DNA from: Bacillus vallismortis
Lineage (GTDB): Bacteria; Bacillota; Bacilli; Bacillales; Bacillaceae
DNA: 64,000 nt
Assembly (NCBI RefSeq): GCF_040784915.1
Contig: NZ_CP160797.1
Span: 2,346,137 to 2,410,136 of the forward strand
Reading direction: 5' to 3'
Positions 1 to 6,342 of the stretch are shown here, piece by piece; the stretch's first letter is position 1; every line of letters begins with the position of its first letter. Under the pieces are notes generated by a model that saw nothing but the letters and a program-made list of their open reading frames with translations, was not told the origin of the DNA and made no database searches. A program made the position numbers and the translations under genes.

Positions 1-1
1 C

Positions 2-103
2 AGCAAAGAGCCCGTGAATCGCTGGAAAGCGCATGCGACACTATTGTTTATGAACTGGCTGAATTATTACGTTTACCAAGAAACTCCTTATGAATGGGAC
101 TAA
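2..103 (+). CDS. metA: Homoserine O-acyltransferase, C-terminal fragment
   Basis: Only the last 33 codons are inside the window, in the frame ending at TAA 101-103. The peptide ends in [13 protein letters not shown], which I recognise as the MetA tail. MetA acylates homoserine in methionine synthesis; in many Bacillus the acyl donor is acetyl-CoA rather than succinyl-CoA, which this fragment cannot settle. Its position directly before ugtP matches the B. subtilis order. The 229 bp between it and ugtP are AT-rich, and I see no convincing terminator or ORF there. Confidence 0.85.
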
Positions 104-332
104 TTTTTCTATTTTAGTGATACGCTGAGCAAAAAATATGATAAAATACATCTGATTCAGTCTGCGTATAACAAAAATTAAAAATACTGGAATCCAAATC
201 TTTTAAAATTAGCTTAATTTTTTCACTGCATTAATAATTCGATTATGTATTTGTGTTATGTTTATGTATAGACAATAACTCCTTACGATGCATGAAGCTT
301 GCTTGTTGTTGATTACATTGAGGTGAATTTAC

Positions 333-1484
333 TTGAATACCAATAAAAGAGTATTAATTTTGACTGCAAATTACGGAAATGGGCATGTGCAGGTAGCCAA
401 AACGCTTTATGAGCAATGTGTTCGGCTCGGCTTTCAGCATGTAACCGTTTCTAATTTGTACCAAGAGTCAAATCCGATTGTTTCAGAGGTAACTCAGTAC
501 CTTTATTTAAAAAGCTTCTCAATCGGGAAACAGTTTTATCGTTTGTTTTATTACGGAGTTGACAAAATCTATAATAAACGTAAATTTAATATTTACTTTA
601 AAATGGGGAATAAACGATTGGGCGAACTTGTCGATGAACATCAGCCCGATATTATTATTAATACATTTCCGATGATCGTCGTACCGGAATACAGACGCCG
701 AACAGGAAGAGTCATTCCTACCTTCAACGTGATGACTGATTTTTGCCTTCATAAAATTTGGGTTCATGAAAACGTGGATAAATATTATGTGGCGACAGAT
801 TATGTGAAGGAAAAACTGCTGGAGATCGGCACTCATCCAAGCAACGTAAAAATCACTGGAATTCCAATCAGACCGCAATTTGAAGAATCCCTGCCGGCGG
901 AGCCGTTATATCAAAAGTACAATCTTTCACCAAACAAAAAAGTGCTTCTGATCATGGCAGGCGCACACGGTGTATTAAAAAACGTAAAAGAGCTGTGCGA
1001 AAACCTTGTCAAAGATGACCATGTGCAAGTGGTTGTCGTGTGCGGGAAAAATACGGCTTTAAAAGAATCTTTAAGTACGCTTGAAGCAGAAAACGGTGAC
1101 AAATTAAAAGTTCTTGGCTATGTGGAACGCATTGATGAGCTGTTCCGGATCACAGATTGCATGATTACAAAACCTGGCGGCATTACTTTGACAGAAGCAA
1201 CTGCCATCGGTGTGCCTGTCATTCTGTACAAACCCGTGCCCGGCCAGGAAAAAGAAAATGCGAACTACTTTGAAGATCGCGGAGCTGCCATCGTCGTGAA
1301 CCGTCACGAAGAGATTCTCGAGTCAGTCACTTCCCTTCTCGCAGATGAAGATACCTTACAGCGCATGAAGAAAAACATTAAGGACCTTCATTTAACAAAC
1401 TCCTCTGAAGTGATTTTAGAGGATATCCTGAAGGAATCAGAAATGATGATGACAGCTAAACAAAGAGCCAAAGCGCTATCGTAA
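333..1484 (+). CDS. ugtP: Processive UDP-glucose diacylglycerol glucosyltransferase
   Basis: The 383-aa product is UgtP (YpfP). It adds glucose from UDP-glucose to diacylglycerol to make mono- and diglucosyl-diacylglycerol, the membrane anchor for lipoteichoic acid. In B. subtilis it also acts as a nutrient-dependent inhibitor of FtsZ assembly. The MurG/MGDG-synthase fold is visible: an N-terminal acceptor loop TANYGNGHVQVA (about residues 11-22) and a C-terminal nucleotide-sugar motif KPGGITLTEA near 278 followed by PVPGQEKENA. The start is TTG, supported by GAGGTGAA at 320-327. It is monocistronic, with a strong hairpin terminator just after the stop. Confidence 0.96.
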   Translation: MNTNKRVLILTANYGNGHVQVAKTLYEQCVRLGFQHVTVSNLYQESNPIVSEVTQYLYLKSFSIGKQFYRLFYYGVDKIYNKRKFNIYFKMGNKRLGELVDEHQPDIIINTFPMIVVPEYRRRTGRVIPTFNVMTDFCLHKIWVHENVDKYYVATDYVKEKLLEIGTHPSNVKITGIPIRPQFEESLPAEPLYQKYNLSPNKKVLLIMAGAHGVLKNVKELCENLVKDDHVQVVVVCGKNTALKESLSTLEAENGDKLKVLGYVERIDELFRITDCMITKPGGITLTEATAIGVPVILYKPVPGQEKENANYFEDRGAAIVVNRHEEILESVTSLLADEDTLQRMKKNIKDLHLTNSSEVILEDILKESEMMMTAKQRAKALS

Positions 1485-1496
1485 TGATGTTCATAG

Positions 1497-1525
1497 AGAG
1501 CACGCGAAAATCGCGTGCTCTTTTT
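1497..1525 (+). terminator. ugtP terminator
   Basis: A 10-bp perfect stem (AGAGCACGCG / CGCGTGCTCT) with a 5-nt loop is followed by a T run. It lies 13 nt after the ugtP stop. Confidence 0.9.
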
Positions 1526-1606
1526 ATTTTATTCACCTATTTATAAGAGCGGTTACATTTTTTTGTGAAACTTTCCCTTCTTTTTAAAAATAAGCAGTTT
1601 CGGAAC

Positions 1607-1636
1607 TTGACGGGGTGCTCCCAGATGGTGTATAGT
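1607..1636 (+). promoter_or_regulatory. Probable SigA promoter of cspD
   Basis: TTGACG (1607-1612) and TATAGT (1631-1636) are spaced 18 bp. A start near 1643 gives a leader of roughly 85 nt before the cspD ATG, typical of cold-shock mRNAs. Confidence 0.65.
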
Positions 1637-1687
1637 TGAACCATCATTTAACAATGAATCAAAGTTAAATGGTGACAAAATTTTTTT

Positions 1688-1703
1688 TAGCACACGGGTG
1701 CTA
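1688..1703 (+). promoter_or_regulatory. Hairpin in cspD leader next to the RBS
   Basis: TAGCAC and GTGCTA pair around a 4-nt loop, followed after 7 nt by AGGAGG (1711-1716). A weak 6-bp hairpin this close to the ribosome site could tune translation with temperature. That role is inference. Confidence 0.35.
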
Positions 1704-1727
1704 CAGTACTAGGAGGAATTAAGCAAT

Positions 1728-1928
1728 ATGCAAAACGGTAAAGTAAAATGGTTCAACAACGAAAAAGGATTCGGCTTCATTGAAGTTGAAGGCGGAGACG
1801 ATGTATTTGTTCACTTCACAGCTATCGAAGGAGACGGATACAAATCATTAGAAGAAGGACAAGAAGTTTCTTTTGAAATTGTCGAAGGTAATCGTGGACC
1901 TCAAGCTTCTAATGTTGTAAAACTCTAA
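1728..1928 (+). CDS. cspD: Cold-shock protein CspD
   Basis: A 66-aa single cold-shock domain with both RNA-binding motifs: KGFGFIEV (residues 13-20, RNP1) and VFVHF (about 27-31, RNP2). The surface aromatics that stack on single-stranded RNA or DNA are kept. CspD is one of three B. subtilis cold-shock proteins that act as RNA chaperones and support translation at low temperature. An AGGAGG ribosome site 11 nt upstream and the 85-nt leader fit high expression. The gene stands alone and shares a terminator with convergent degR. The paralogue assignment rests on the neighbours and sequence memory. Confidence 0.95.
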   Translation: MQNGKVKWFNNEKGFGFIEVEGGDDVFVHFTAIEGDGYKSLEEGQEVSFEIVEGNRGPQASNVVKL

Positions 1929-1951
1929 ACTCAATACATGATGACAAATAG

Positions 1952-1980
1952 AGGAGAGGCAAATGCCTCTCCTATTTGAT
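1952..1980. terminator. Shared cspD/degR terminator
   Basis: AGGAGAGGCA (1952-1961) pairs with TGCCTCTCCT (1964-1973), with T-rich sequence after it on the plus strand and A/T-rich flank on the minus side. It overlaps the last codons of degR. Confidence 0.75.
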
Positions 1981-2154
1981 TTTCATCTGAATTTCAATGG
2001 CCAAAATATTTTGTTTGCACCTCTGTTCAATCTCTTCGACATGTTTTTCCATTGACGGCTTCCCTTTTTTCGCGATATCCGCGAGTTCTTCTAAATCACT
2101 GTATATTTCTATAAATGTTTTGTGAAGGATCGACCTCAAGTCTTTATCATCCAT
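1972..2154 (-). CDS. degR: DegR, modulator of DegU phosphorylation
   Basis: The product from ATG at 2154 is 60 aa and matches DegR. DegR stabilises phosphorylated DegU and, in excess, raises production of degradative exoenzymes. The peptide is highly charged and probably helical, with a short C-terminal ILAIEIQMKIK. A TTG eight codons upstream (2178) is in frame, but ATG at 2154 has AAGGGG upstream and gives the accepted family length. A perfect SigD -10 element lies upstream, linking expression to the motility regulon, as known for degR. Confidence 0.9.
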   Translation of the reverse strand: MDDKDLRSILHKTFIEIYSDLEELADIAKKGKPSMEKHVEEIEQRCKQNILAIEIQMKIK

Positions 2155-2225
2155 AGCTTCGTTCCCCTTCTCTGCCAAGATACCTCAAATAGTAAAACAG
2201 TCCTATTTATTCTGGTTCAATGGTT

Positions 2226-2233
2226 ATATCGGC
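2226..2233 (-). promoter_or_regulatory. SigD -10 element of degR
   Basis: On the minus strand this reads GCCGATAT, identical to the SigD -10 consensus. A-rich sequence (AAAATAAAATGAAAAATAA) sits in place of the TAAA -35. degR is a known SigD gene. Confidence 0.75.
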
Positions 2234-2310
2234 TTATTTTTCATTTTATTTTCTATTTTGGTACATAAATTTCAAAAAACCTCTGCAAAATAATTGCGGA
2301 GGTGTTTTTT

Positions 2311-2580
2311 ATGACATCAGAATTTCATGAAGAGGAGCAGACTGGCTTTACGGATAAGCGGCAGCTGGAACTAGCGGTGGAAACAGCTCAGAAAACGACA
2401 GGAGCTGCGACGAGAGGCCAAAGTAAAACATTAGTCGATTCCGCATACCAAGCCATTGAGGATGCAAGAGAACTATCACAATCTGAAGAACTGGCAGCTC
2501 TCGATGATCCTGAATTTGTAGAGCAGCAACAGCAGCTGCTGGATGATAGCCAGCATCAGCTGGATGAATTCAAAGAATAA
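2311..2580 (+). CDS. ypzA: YpzA, DUF3813 family protein
   Basis: The product is 89 aa from ATG 2311, with GCGGAGGTG at 2296-2304 as ribosome site. It is acidic and glutamine-rich, with no membrane segment. The central part (about residues 15-60) looks like a helical pair, and the C-terminal region has runs such as EQQQQLLDDSQHQLDEF. I recognise it as YpzA, a small Bacillus protein of unknown function. It is transcribed alone and ends in a tight terminator. Confidence 0.8.
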   Translation: MTSEFHEEEQTGFTDKRQLELAVETAQKTTGAATRGQSKTLVDSAYQAIEDARELSQSEELAALDDPEFVEQQQQLLDDSQHQLDEFKE

Positions 2581-2604
2581 AAACCGCAGCTTCTGCGGTT
2601 TTTA
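2579..2604 (+). terminator. ypzA terminator
   Basis: ACCGCAG (2583-2589) and CTGCGGT (2593-2599) form a stem extended by A/T pairs, followed by TTTTT. Confidence 0.85.
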
Positions 2605-2608
2605 TTCT

Positions 2609-2791
2609 TTAGTGATTGGTTAAGACATCGCCGTATGCTTTCAGCTTTTCACCTACTGTACATTTATTAATACAAAATGAATGTGCATAAGTTTTGCCAA
2701 AATCTTTACGAAACTGTTTCTTAATAAAACAGTCCTTGCAATATTCATCTTGCAGTTCTGTCAGTTCTTTAAAGATCATTTTCTTATCCAA
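2609..2791 (-). CDS. ypeQ: YpeQ, small zinc-finger-like protein
   Basis: A 60-aa protein with paired cysteines (YCKDC near residue 20 and CINKC near 44) and intervening histidine, the layout of a small zinc-binding domain. No function is known to me. I chose TTG at 2791, which gives the usual length and sits 9 nt after GGAG; ATG at 2800 is only 1 nt from that Shine-Dalgarno. The start lies inside the last codons of ypeP (8-nt overlap), so the two are probably translationally coupled. Confidence 0.75.
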   Translation of the reverse strand: MDKKMIFKELTELQDEYCKDCFIKKQFRKDFGKTYAHSFCINKCTVGEKLKAYGDVLTNH

Positions 2792-3464
2792 TATCGTCAT
2801 CTCCGTTACGGTCTAATTTCGTATGGCTTTCTACGAATTGATGGGATAGAATTTTTTTAGCGAGTCCGTCAGCTTCCTGGTTGTCTTTCCGCTGTATGGT
2901 TTCGTAAGTTGGAGTGAGCTTCAGCGATTCAAGGAGTGCTTCTATTTTGTCCAGCCATTCATTATGAGACGGATCATAGCAAGGCCAGCTGCCGTCAAGC
3001 TGATTCAGCACAACAAGCGAGTCCCCTTTGATTGTAATTGAATTTCTGCTAGCCCCAATCTCTCTTACTTCTCTTATTGCTTCATAAAGCGCCGCGTATT
3101 CAGCTTCATTATTGGTTTTCAGCCGGAAGCTTTTATTTTTTCTCAAGCGATGCCGGCTTCCTCCCAATGAATAATAAATGACGATTCCGAGTCCTGCCAG
3201 TTCGCTTTCCTTATCGAAACTGCCGTCAAAATAAACAGTAATGTCATCAGGCTCTTGAGCAAGCTCCTCTGTCAGCTTTTCCAATTCCTTCAGCGTCCAG
3301 CTGCCGCCTTTCTCGTCTTCGAACTCGAGCTCTTTCATATATGGAAAACGGCCTAGTTCTCTGGCGAGCATACGTGCCTGTTGAGCAGTCAGCCAGTCTT
3401 CGCCTAAAAATGAGACGGATCCCGTCCCTTTTGCTTCTATCTTCATATGCGGTCTGAGCTTCAT
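2784..3464 (-). CDS. ypeP: RNase H-like protein YpeP
   Basis: A 226-aa protein with an RNase H fold in its C-terminal two thirds. Residues matching the catalytic acidic set are present: D80 (VYFDGSFD), E122 (TNNEAEYAAL), D148 (KGDSLV) and D199 (DNQEADGLAK). So it looks catalytically competent for the RNA strand of RNA-DNA hybrids, though activity is inference. The N-terminal about 70 residues are a separate extension. I chose ATG 3464 because AAGGTGAT lies 6 nt upstream. It is divergent from ypdP, whose downstream gene also encodes an RNase H. Confidence 0.88.
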   Translation of the reverse strand: MKLRPHMKIEAKGTGSVSFLGEDWLTAQQARMLARELGRFPYMKELEFEDEKGGSWTLKELEKLTEELAQEPDDITVYFDGSFDKESELAGLGIVIYYSLGGSRHRLRKNKSFRLKTNNEAEYAALYEAIREVREIGASRNSITIKGDSLVVLNQLDGSWPCYDPSHNEWLDKIEALLESLKLTPTYETIQRKDNQEADGLAKKILSHQFVESHTKLDRNGDDDIG

Positions 3465-3546
3465 TATGATCACCTTACCATTCATTAGTTGCCGGGCATG
3501 TGCTATAATCAAACCAATCTTATCCCGGAAAGGAAGCTTTTTCATT

Positions 3547-4236
3547 TTGTTTAACAATTCATTTTGGATCATTTTTGCGATCATTCATTTTATCATTGTT
3601 CTTTTATTTTATAAAGGATTTGGCAAAATGGGACTGTTTGTTTGGATTGGTTTTGCGACAGTTTGTGCCAACCTTCAAGTCGTCAAAACAGTCGAACTGT
3701 TTGGCTTAACAGCAACGCTCGGGAATGTGATGTACGGCACAATCTTTTTTGCGACAGATGTGCTGAATGAGAAATACGGTCCGGCGGAAGCCAGAAAAGC
3801 GGTATGGCTCGGATTCTCAACGCTCCTGACGCTGACATTTGTCATGCAAGGCGTGCTCCTTTTCGAACCGGCTTCCAGCGACATATCGCAAATAGCGCTG
3901 GAAACGATTTTCGGATTCCTTCCGCGAGTCGCGTTAGGAAGTCTGCTTGCCTTTATCTTCAGCCAAACGCTGGATGTTTATGTATATTCGTCAATCAGAA
4001 GGATATTTCCTTCTGATCGGCTTTTATGGCTCAGAAATGGCGGCAGTACAGCAGTCAGCCAGCTGTTTGATACATTGATATTTACTGGTGTCGCTTTTTT
4101 CGGCGTTTATCCGGCAGGAATTTGGCTTCATATTTTCATTTCCACATATTTGATTAAGTTTGCGGTATCTTTGATTTCACTGCCTTATGCTTATGCAGCA
4201 AAAAGAATGGTACCGAATGATGAGAGGAGTTCATAA
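3547..4236 (+). CDS. ypdP: YpdP, integral membrane protein (queuosine-precursor transporter family)
   Basis: The product is a 229-aa polytopic membrane protein with about six hydrophobic segments, beginning at residue 5. It resembles the YhhQ/QueT-type vitamin/queuosine precursor transporters, including a conserved cytoplasmic-loop acidic patch [10 protein letters not shown]. Substrate is inference from the family. TTG at 3547 is preceded by AAAGGAAG and gives the family length; longer in-frame readings would enter the divergent ypeP promoter area. Its TAA overlaps the ATG of rnhA (TAATG), so the two genes are coupled. Confidence 0.82.
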   Translation: MFNNSFWIIFAIIHFIIVLLFYKGFGKMGLFVWIGFATVCANLQVVKTVELFGLTATLGNVMYGTIFFATDVLNEKYGPAEARKAVWLGFSTLLTLTFVMQGVLLFEPASSDISQIALETIFGFLPRVALGSLLAFIFSQTLDVYVYSSIRRIFPSDRLLWLRNGGSTAVSQLFDTLIFTGVAFFGVYPAGIWLHIFISTYLIKFAVSLISLPYAYAAKRMVPNDERSS

Positions 4237-4634
4237 TGCCTACAGAAATTTATGTAGACGGTGCAAGCGCCGGTAATCCCGGACCATCCGGCATCGGCAT
4301 TTTTATCAAACATGAAGGACAAGCAGAGTTTTTCTCTATTCCAATCGGAATGCATACAAATCAGGAAGCGGAATTTCTTGCTTTAATTGAAGGGATGAAG
4401 CTTTGTGTAAAGCGCGGGTATCAATCTGTTTCCTTTCGCACCGATTCAGATATTGTGGAACGAGCCGCTGAGCTTGAAAAGGTTAAAAATAAAACGTTTC
4501 ACCCGTATGTGGAAGAAATCATCCAATTAAAAGCGGCCTTCCCTCTTTTTTTCATCAAATGGATACCGGGAAAGCAAAACCAAAAAGCCGATCAGCTGGC
4601 AAAAGAAGCGATTCGGCTGAATGATAAGAATTAA
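4236..4634 (+). CDS. rnhA: Ribonuclease HI (YpdQ)
   Basis: A compact 132-aa RNase H domain with the complete catalytic set D8 ([11 protein letters not shown]), E46 (NQEAEF), D70 (RTDSD) and D119 ([10 protein letters not shown]). It lacks the basic handle loop of E. coli RNase HI. The enzyme cleaves RNA in RNA-DNA hybrids. It starts inside the stop codon of ypdP. With ypeP and the flap nuclease ypcP within 2.5 kb, it belongs to a local group of hybrid-processing genes. Confidence 0.9.
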   Translation: MPTEIYVDGASAGNPGPSGIGIFIKHEGQAEFFSIPIGMHTNQEAEFLALIEGMKLCVKRGYQSVSFRTDSDIVERAAELEKVKNKTFHPYVEEIIQLKAAFPLFFIKWIPGKQNQKADQLAKEAIRLNDKN

Positions 4635-4675
4635 AACTCGATCATTTGTTCATCCTAATGTGGAGGTGAACAAAC

Positions 4676-4804
4676 ATGAAAAAGAAAGATAAAGGCCGGC
4701 TGACCGGCGGTGTAACTCCTCAAGGCGACCTGGAAGGCAATACACATACTGACCCTAAAACAGAGCTTGAGGAAAGAGCCAAAAAAAGCAATACAAAACG
4801 CTAG
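4676..4804 (+). CDS. sspL: Small acid-soluble spore protein L
   Basis: A 42-aa, lysine-rich, cysteine-free peptide starting MKKKDKGRLTGG and ending KKSNTKR, recognised as SspL, a minor SASP made in the forespore. The ribosome site TGGAGGTGA (4661-4669) is near-perfect. The gene follows rnhA by 41 bp. CATCCTAA upstream resembles a forespore (SigG) -10 but no good -35 is visible at the right distance. The last codons form one arm of the shared terminator with ypcP. Confidence 0.93.
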   Translation: MKKKDKGRLTGGVTPQGDLEGNTHTDPKTELEERAKKSNTKR

Positions 4805-4832
4805 AGAAGATCTACACGATCTCTCTAGCGTT
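4797..4832. terminator. Hairpin shared by sspL and ypcP, inside both coding ends
   Basis: AACGCTAGAGAAGATC (4797-4812) pairs with GATCTCTCTAGCGTT (4818-4832) around TACAC with one bulged A. It spans the stop codons of both convergent genes. There is only a weak T run on either side. Confidence 0.7.
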
Positions 4833-5702
4833 CAGCTTTTCAAGCATACGTTCAATTCCTTTGATTTGGTGGCGGCGAAGCATGCCAGCCGCCTGCTCCA
4901 TTTGCAGTGTAAATAGAGCGTCTTTCAGCGTGCAGGCCAGCGGCACCGAGCAATGAATTTCCGCAAGCTTCCTGGACATCTCTAAATCGCTCAAACCTTG
5001 CTGAATTTTCCCCTGCTGCCCCTTGGGAAGAAGAGAAAGATTTTCTAATAAACGGTCAATCGTTTCGTATTCACGAATCAGTTTATAGGCTGTTTTTTCT
5101 CCAATCCCTTTAACGCCAGGATAGTTATCACTCGAATCACCCATAAGCGCTTTAATATCAATCAAAGCTTTCGGAAGAACGCCTGTTTCTTCATAAAAAG
5201 TCTCTTTTGTATAAACTTTATAATTTCCGATTCCTTTTTGGAGCAGGGCCACACTCACTTCATCCGTTAACAGCTGAAGTAAATCTCTGTCTCCTGTTAC
5301 GATCGTAATGTCAGCTTCATTCGCATACAAAGCGGCAAGTGTTCCGATACAATCATCTGCTTCATACCCGGCAAAGCCGATATTCATGATACCAAGCTCA
5401 GCGGCCGCTTCCTTTGCCAAATCAAACTGCGGGATCAGCTCCACAGGCGGTGCGTTGCGGTTCGCCTTATAATCTTGGAACAAGTCATTTCGGTACGTTT
5501 TGCTTCCCATGTCCCAACAGCAGACGACGTGTGTCGGCTGGAATGTTTCCACCGCTGTAATCAAGTGCTTTAAAAATCCGTTGACACCGTTCGTTGGCAC
5601 CCCGCTGTCATTTATCATAAAGTTGCGGTGCACGGCCGTGGCAAAAAACGCCCGAAATAACAGAGCCATACCGTCAACAAGCAATAGTTTATTATGATTC
5701 AT
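4812..5702 (-). CDS. ypcP: Flap endonuclease / 5'-3' exonuclease YpcP (FenA)
   Basis: A 296-aa stand-alone version of the DNA polymerase I 5' nuclease domain. The acidic metal-binding motifs are present: LLLVDGMALLFRAF (D10), CWDMG near 63, YEADDCIGTLA near 117, VTGDRDLLQLL near 137 and MGDSSDNYPGVKGIGEKTA near 190, the last including the helix-hairpin-helix. The B. subtilis enzyme has been described as a discrete flap endonuclease (FenA) that removes RNA from Okazaki-fragment hybrids. The ribosome site AAGGGAG fits the ATG. Its closeness to rnhA and ypeP fits shared roles in primer removal. Confidence 0.92.
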   Translation of the reverse strand: MNHNKLLLVDGMALLFRAFFATAVHRNFMINDSGVPTNGVNGFLKHLITAVETFQPTHVVCCWDMGSKTYRNDLFQDYKANRNAPPVELIPQFDLAKEAAAELGIMNIGFAGYEADDCIGTLAALYANEADITIVTGDRDLLQLLTDEVSVALLQKGIGNYKVYTKETFYEETGVLPKALIDIKALMGDSSDNYPGVKGIGEKTAYKLIREYETIDRLLENLSLLPKGQQGKIQQGLSDLEMSRKLAEIHCSVPLACTLKDALFTLQMEQAAGMLRRHQIKGIERMLEKLNAREIV

Positions 5703-5754
5703 AAGATAACTCCCTTTTCTTTCATTCCTTCTATATTACCATAAAGCAGTGCAA

Positions 5755-5791
5755 ATAAAAAACAGCATCTCTTCGATTAGAGATACTGTTT
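5755..5791 (-). terminator. Terminator of the 48-aa ORF
   Basis: On the minus strand AACAGTATCTCT and AGAGATGCTGTT form a 12-bp stem with one mismatch, then TTTTTTA. It is 10 nt after the small ORF stop. Confidence 0.8.
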
Positions 5792-5800
5792 TGTGTATCA

Positions 5801-5947
5801 TCAGTCGTTGTGTCTTTTGTTGCTGGCGATCAGCTTTTCAGCTTCGCGTCCTGCGTAAGAGTCAAAATGGGTTTGAAATCCATTTTTCTTTTTGGCATTG
5901 TTATTCGCCTGTGCGTTTCTGTTTCCCAGCTTTGTTCTGCCCAACAT
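5801..5947 (-). CDS. 48-aa hypothetical protein, gamma-SASP-like
   Basis: ATG at 5947 follows a strong AAGGGGGG ribosome site and the frame runs 48 codons to TGA. The peptide starts MLGRTKLGNRNAQANNNAK and has N-rich and K-rich stretches, then FQTHFDSYAGREAEKLIAS. The spacing of NAQ, basic/Asn residues, and an FxTxFxS box recalls the repeat of gamma-type SASP SspE (NAQQ ... FGTEFAS). That similarity is from memory and short. Strong translation signals and its own terminator argue it is real. I do not know an established name. Confidence 0.75.
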   Translation of the reverse strand: MLGRTKLGNRNAQANNNAKKKNGFQTHFDSYAGREAEKLIASNKRHND

Positions 5948-6020
5948 GAATCCCCCCTTACGTCGGATACATATAGTATATGCTTTTGCAGGGTATTCAC
6001 TCGCGACAGGATCATCCAGC

Positions 6021-6278
6021 TTACATACGGCTTACGTATTCTCCGACCATTTCTTTAGATACAAGGCGTCTTGTCGGCACGATGCCCTGTTTGGCAAGCT
6101 GATTCATTTGCTCGGTAACTTCATTAATCGCGTCTGTAGTAAAAGGCTCATCGTTTTTGCATTTTGAAACCGCTTCTTCAATGGCCATTTCACGCATGTT
6201 TTCAAGACGCATAAATGTTTTGATATGCTCGTGCTGTTTTGATGAATGTGCTGAAATTGCTTTATGTACCTCTGACAT
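6021..6278 (-). CDS. ypbS: YpbS, DUF2533 family protein
   Basis: An 85-aa soluble, mostly helical protein beginning MSEVHKAISAHSSK. ATG 6278 is preceded by GAAGGATTC; in-frame codons further upstream have no ribosome site. It is conserved in Bacillus with no assigned function. It lies 64 bp downstream of dynA on the same strand without an obvious terminator between, so co-transcription is possible. The C-terminal half contains a conserved VPTRRLVSKEMVGEYVSR segment. Confidence 0.85.
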   Translation of the reverse strand: MSEVHKAISAHSSKQHEHIKTFMRLENMREMAIEEAVSKCKNDEPFTTDAINEVTEQMNQLAKQGIVPTRRLVSKEMVGEYVSRM

Positions 6279-6342
6279 GAATCCTTCATCTCGCTTTTTT
6301 CTATTTAGTCTATCATGACTTGAAATACAATCCAACTAAATT

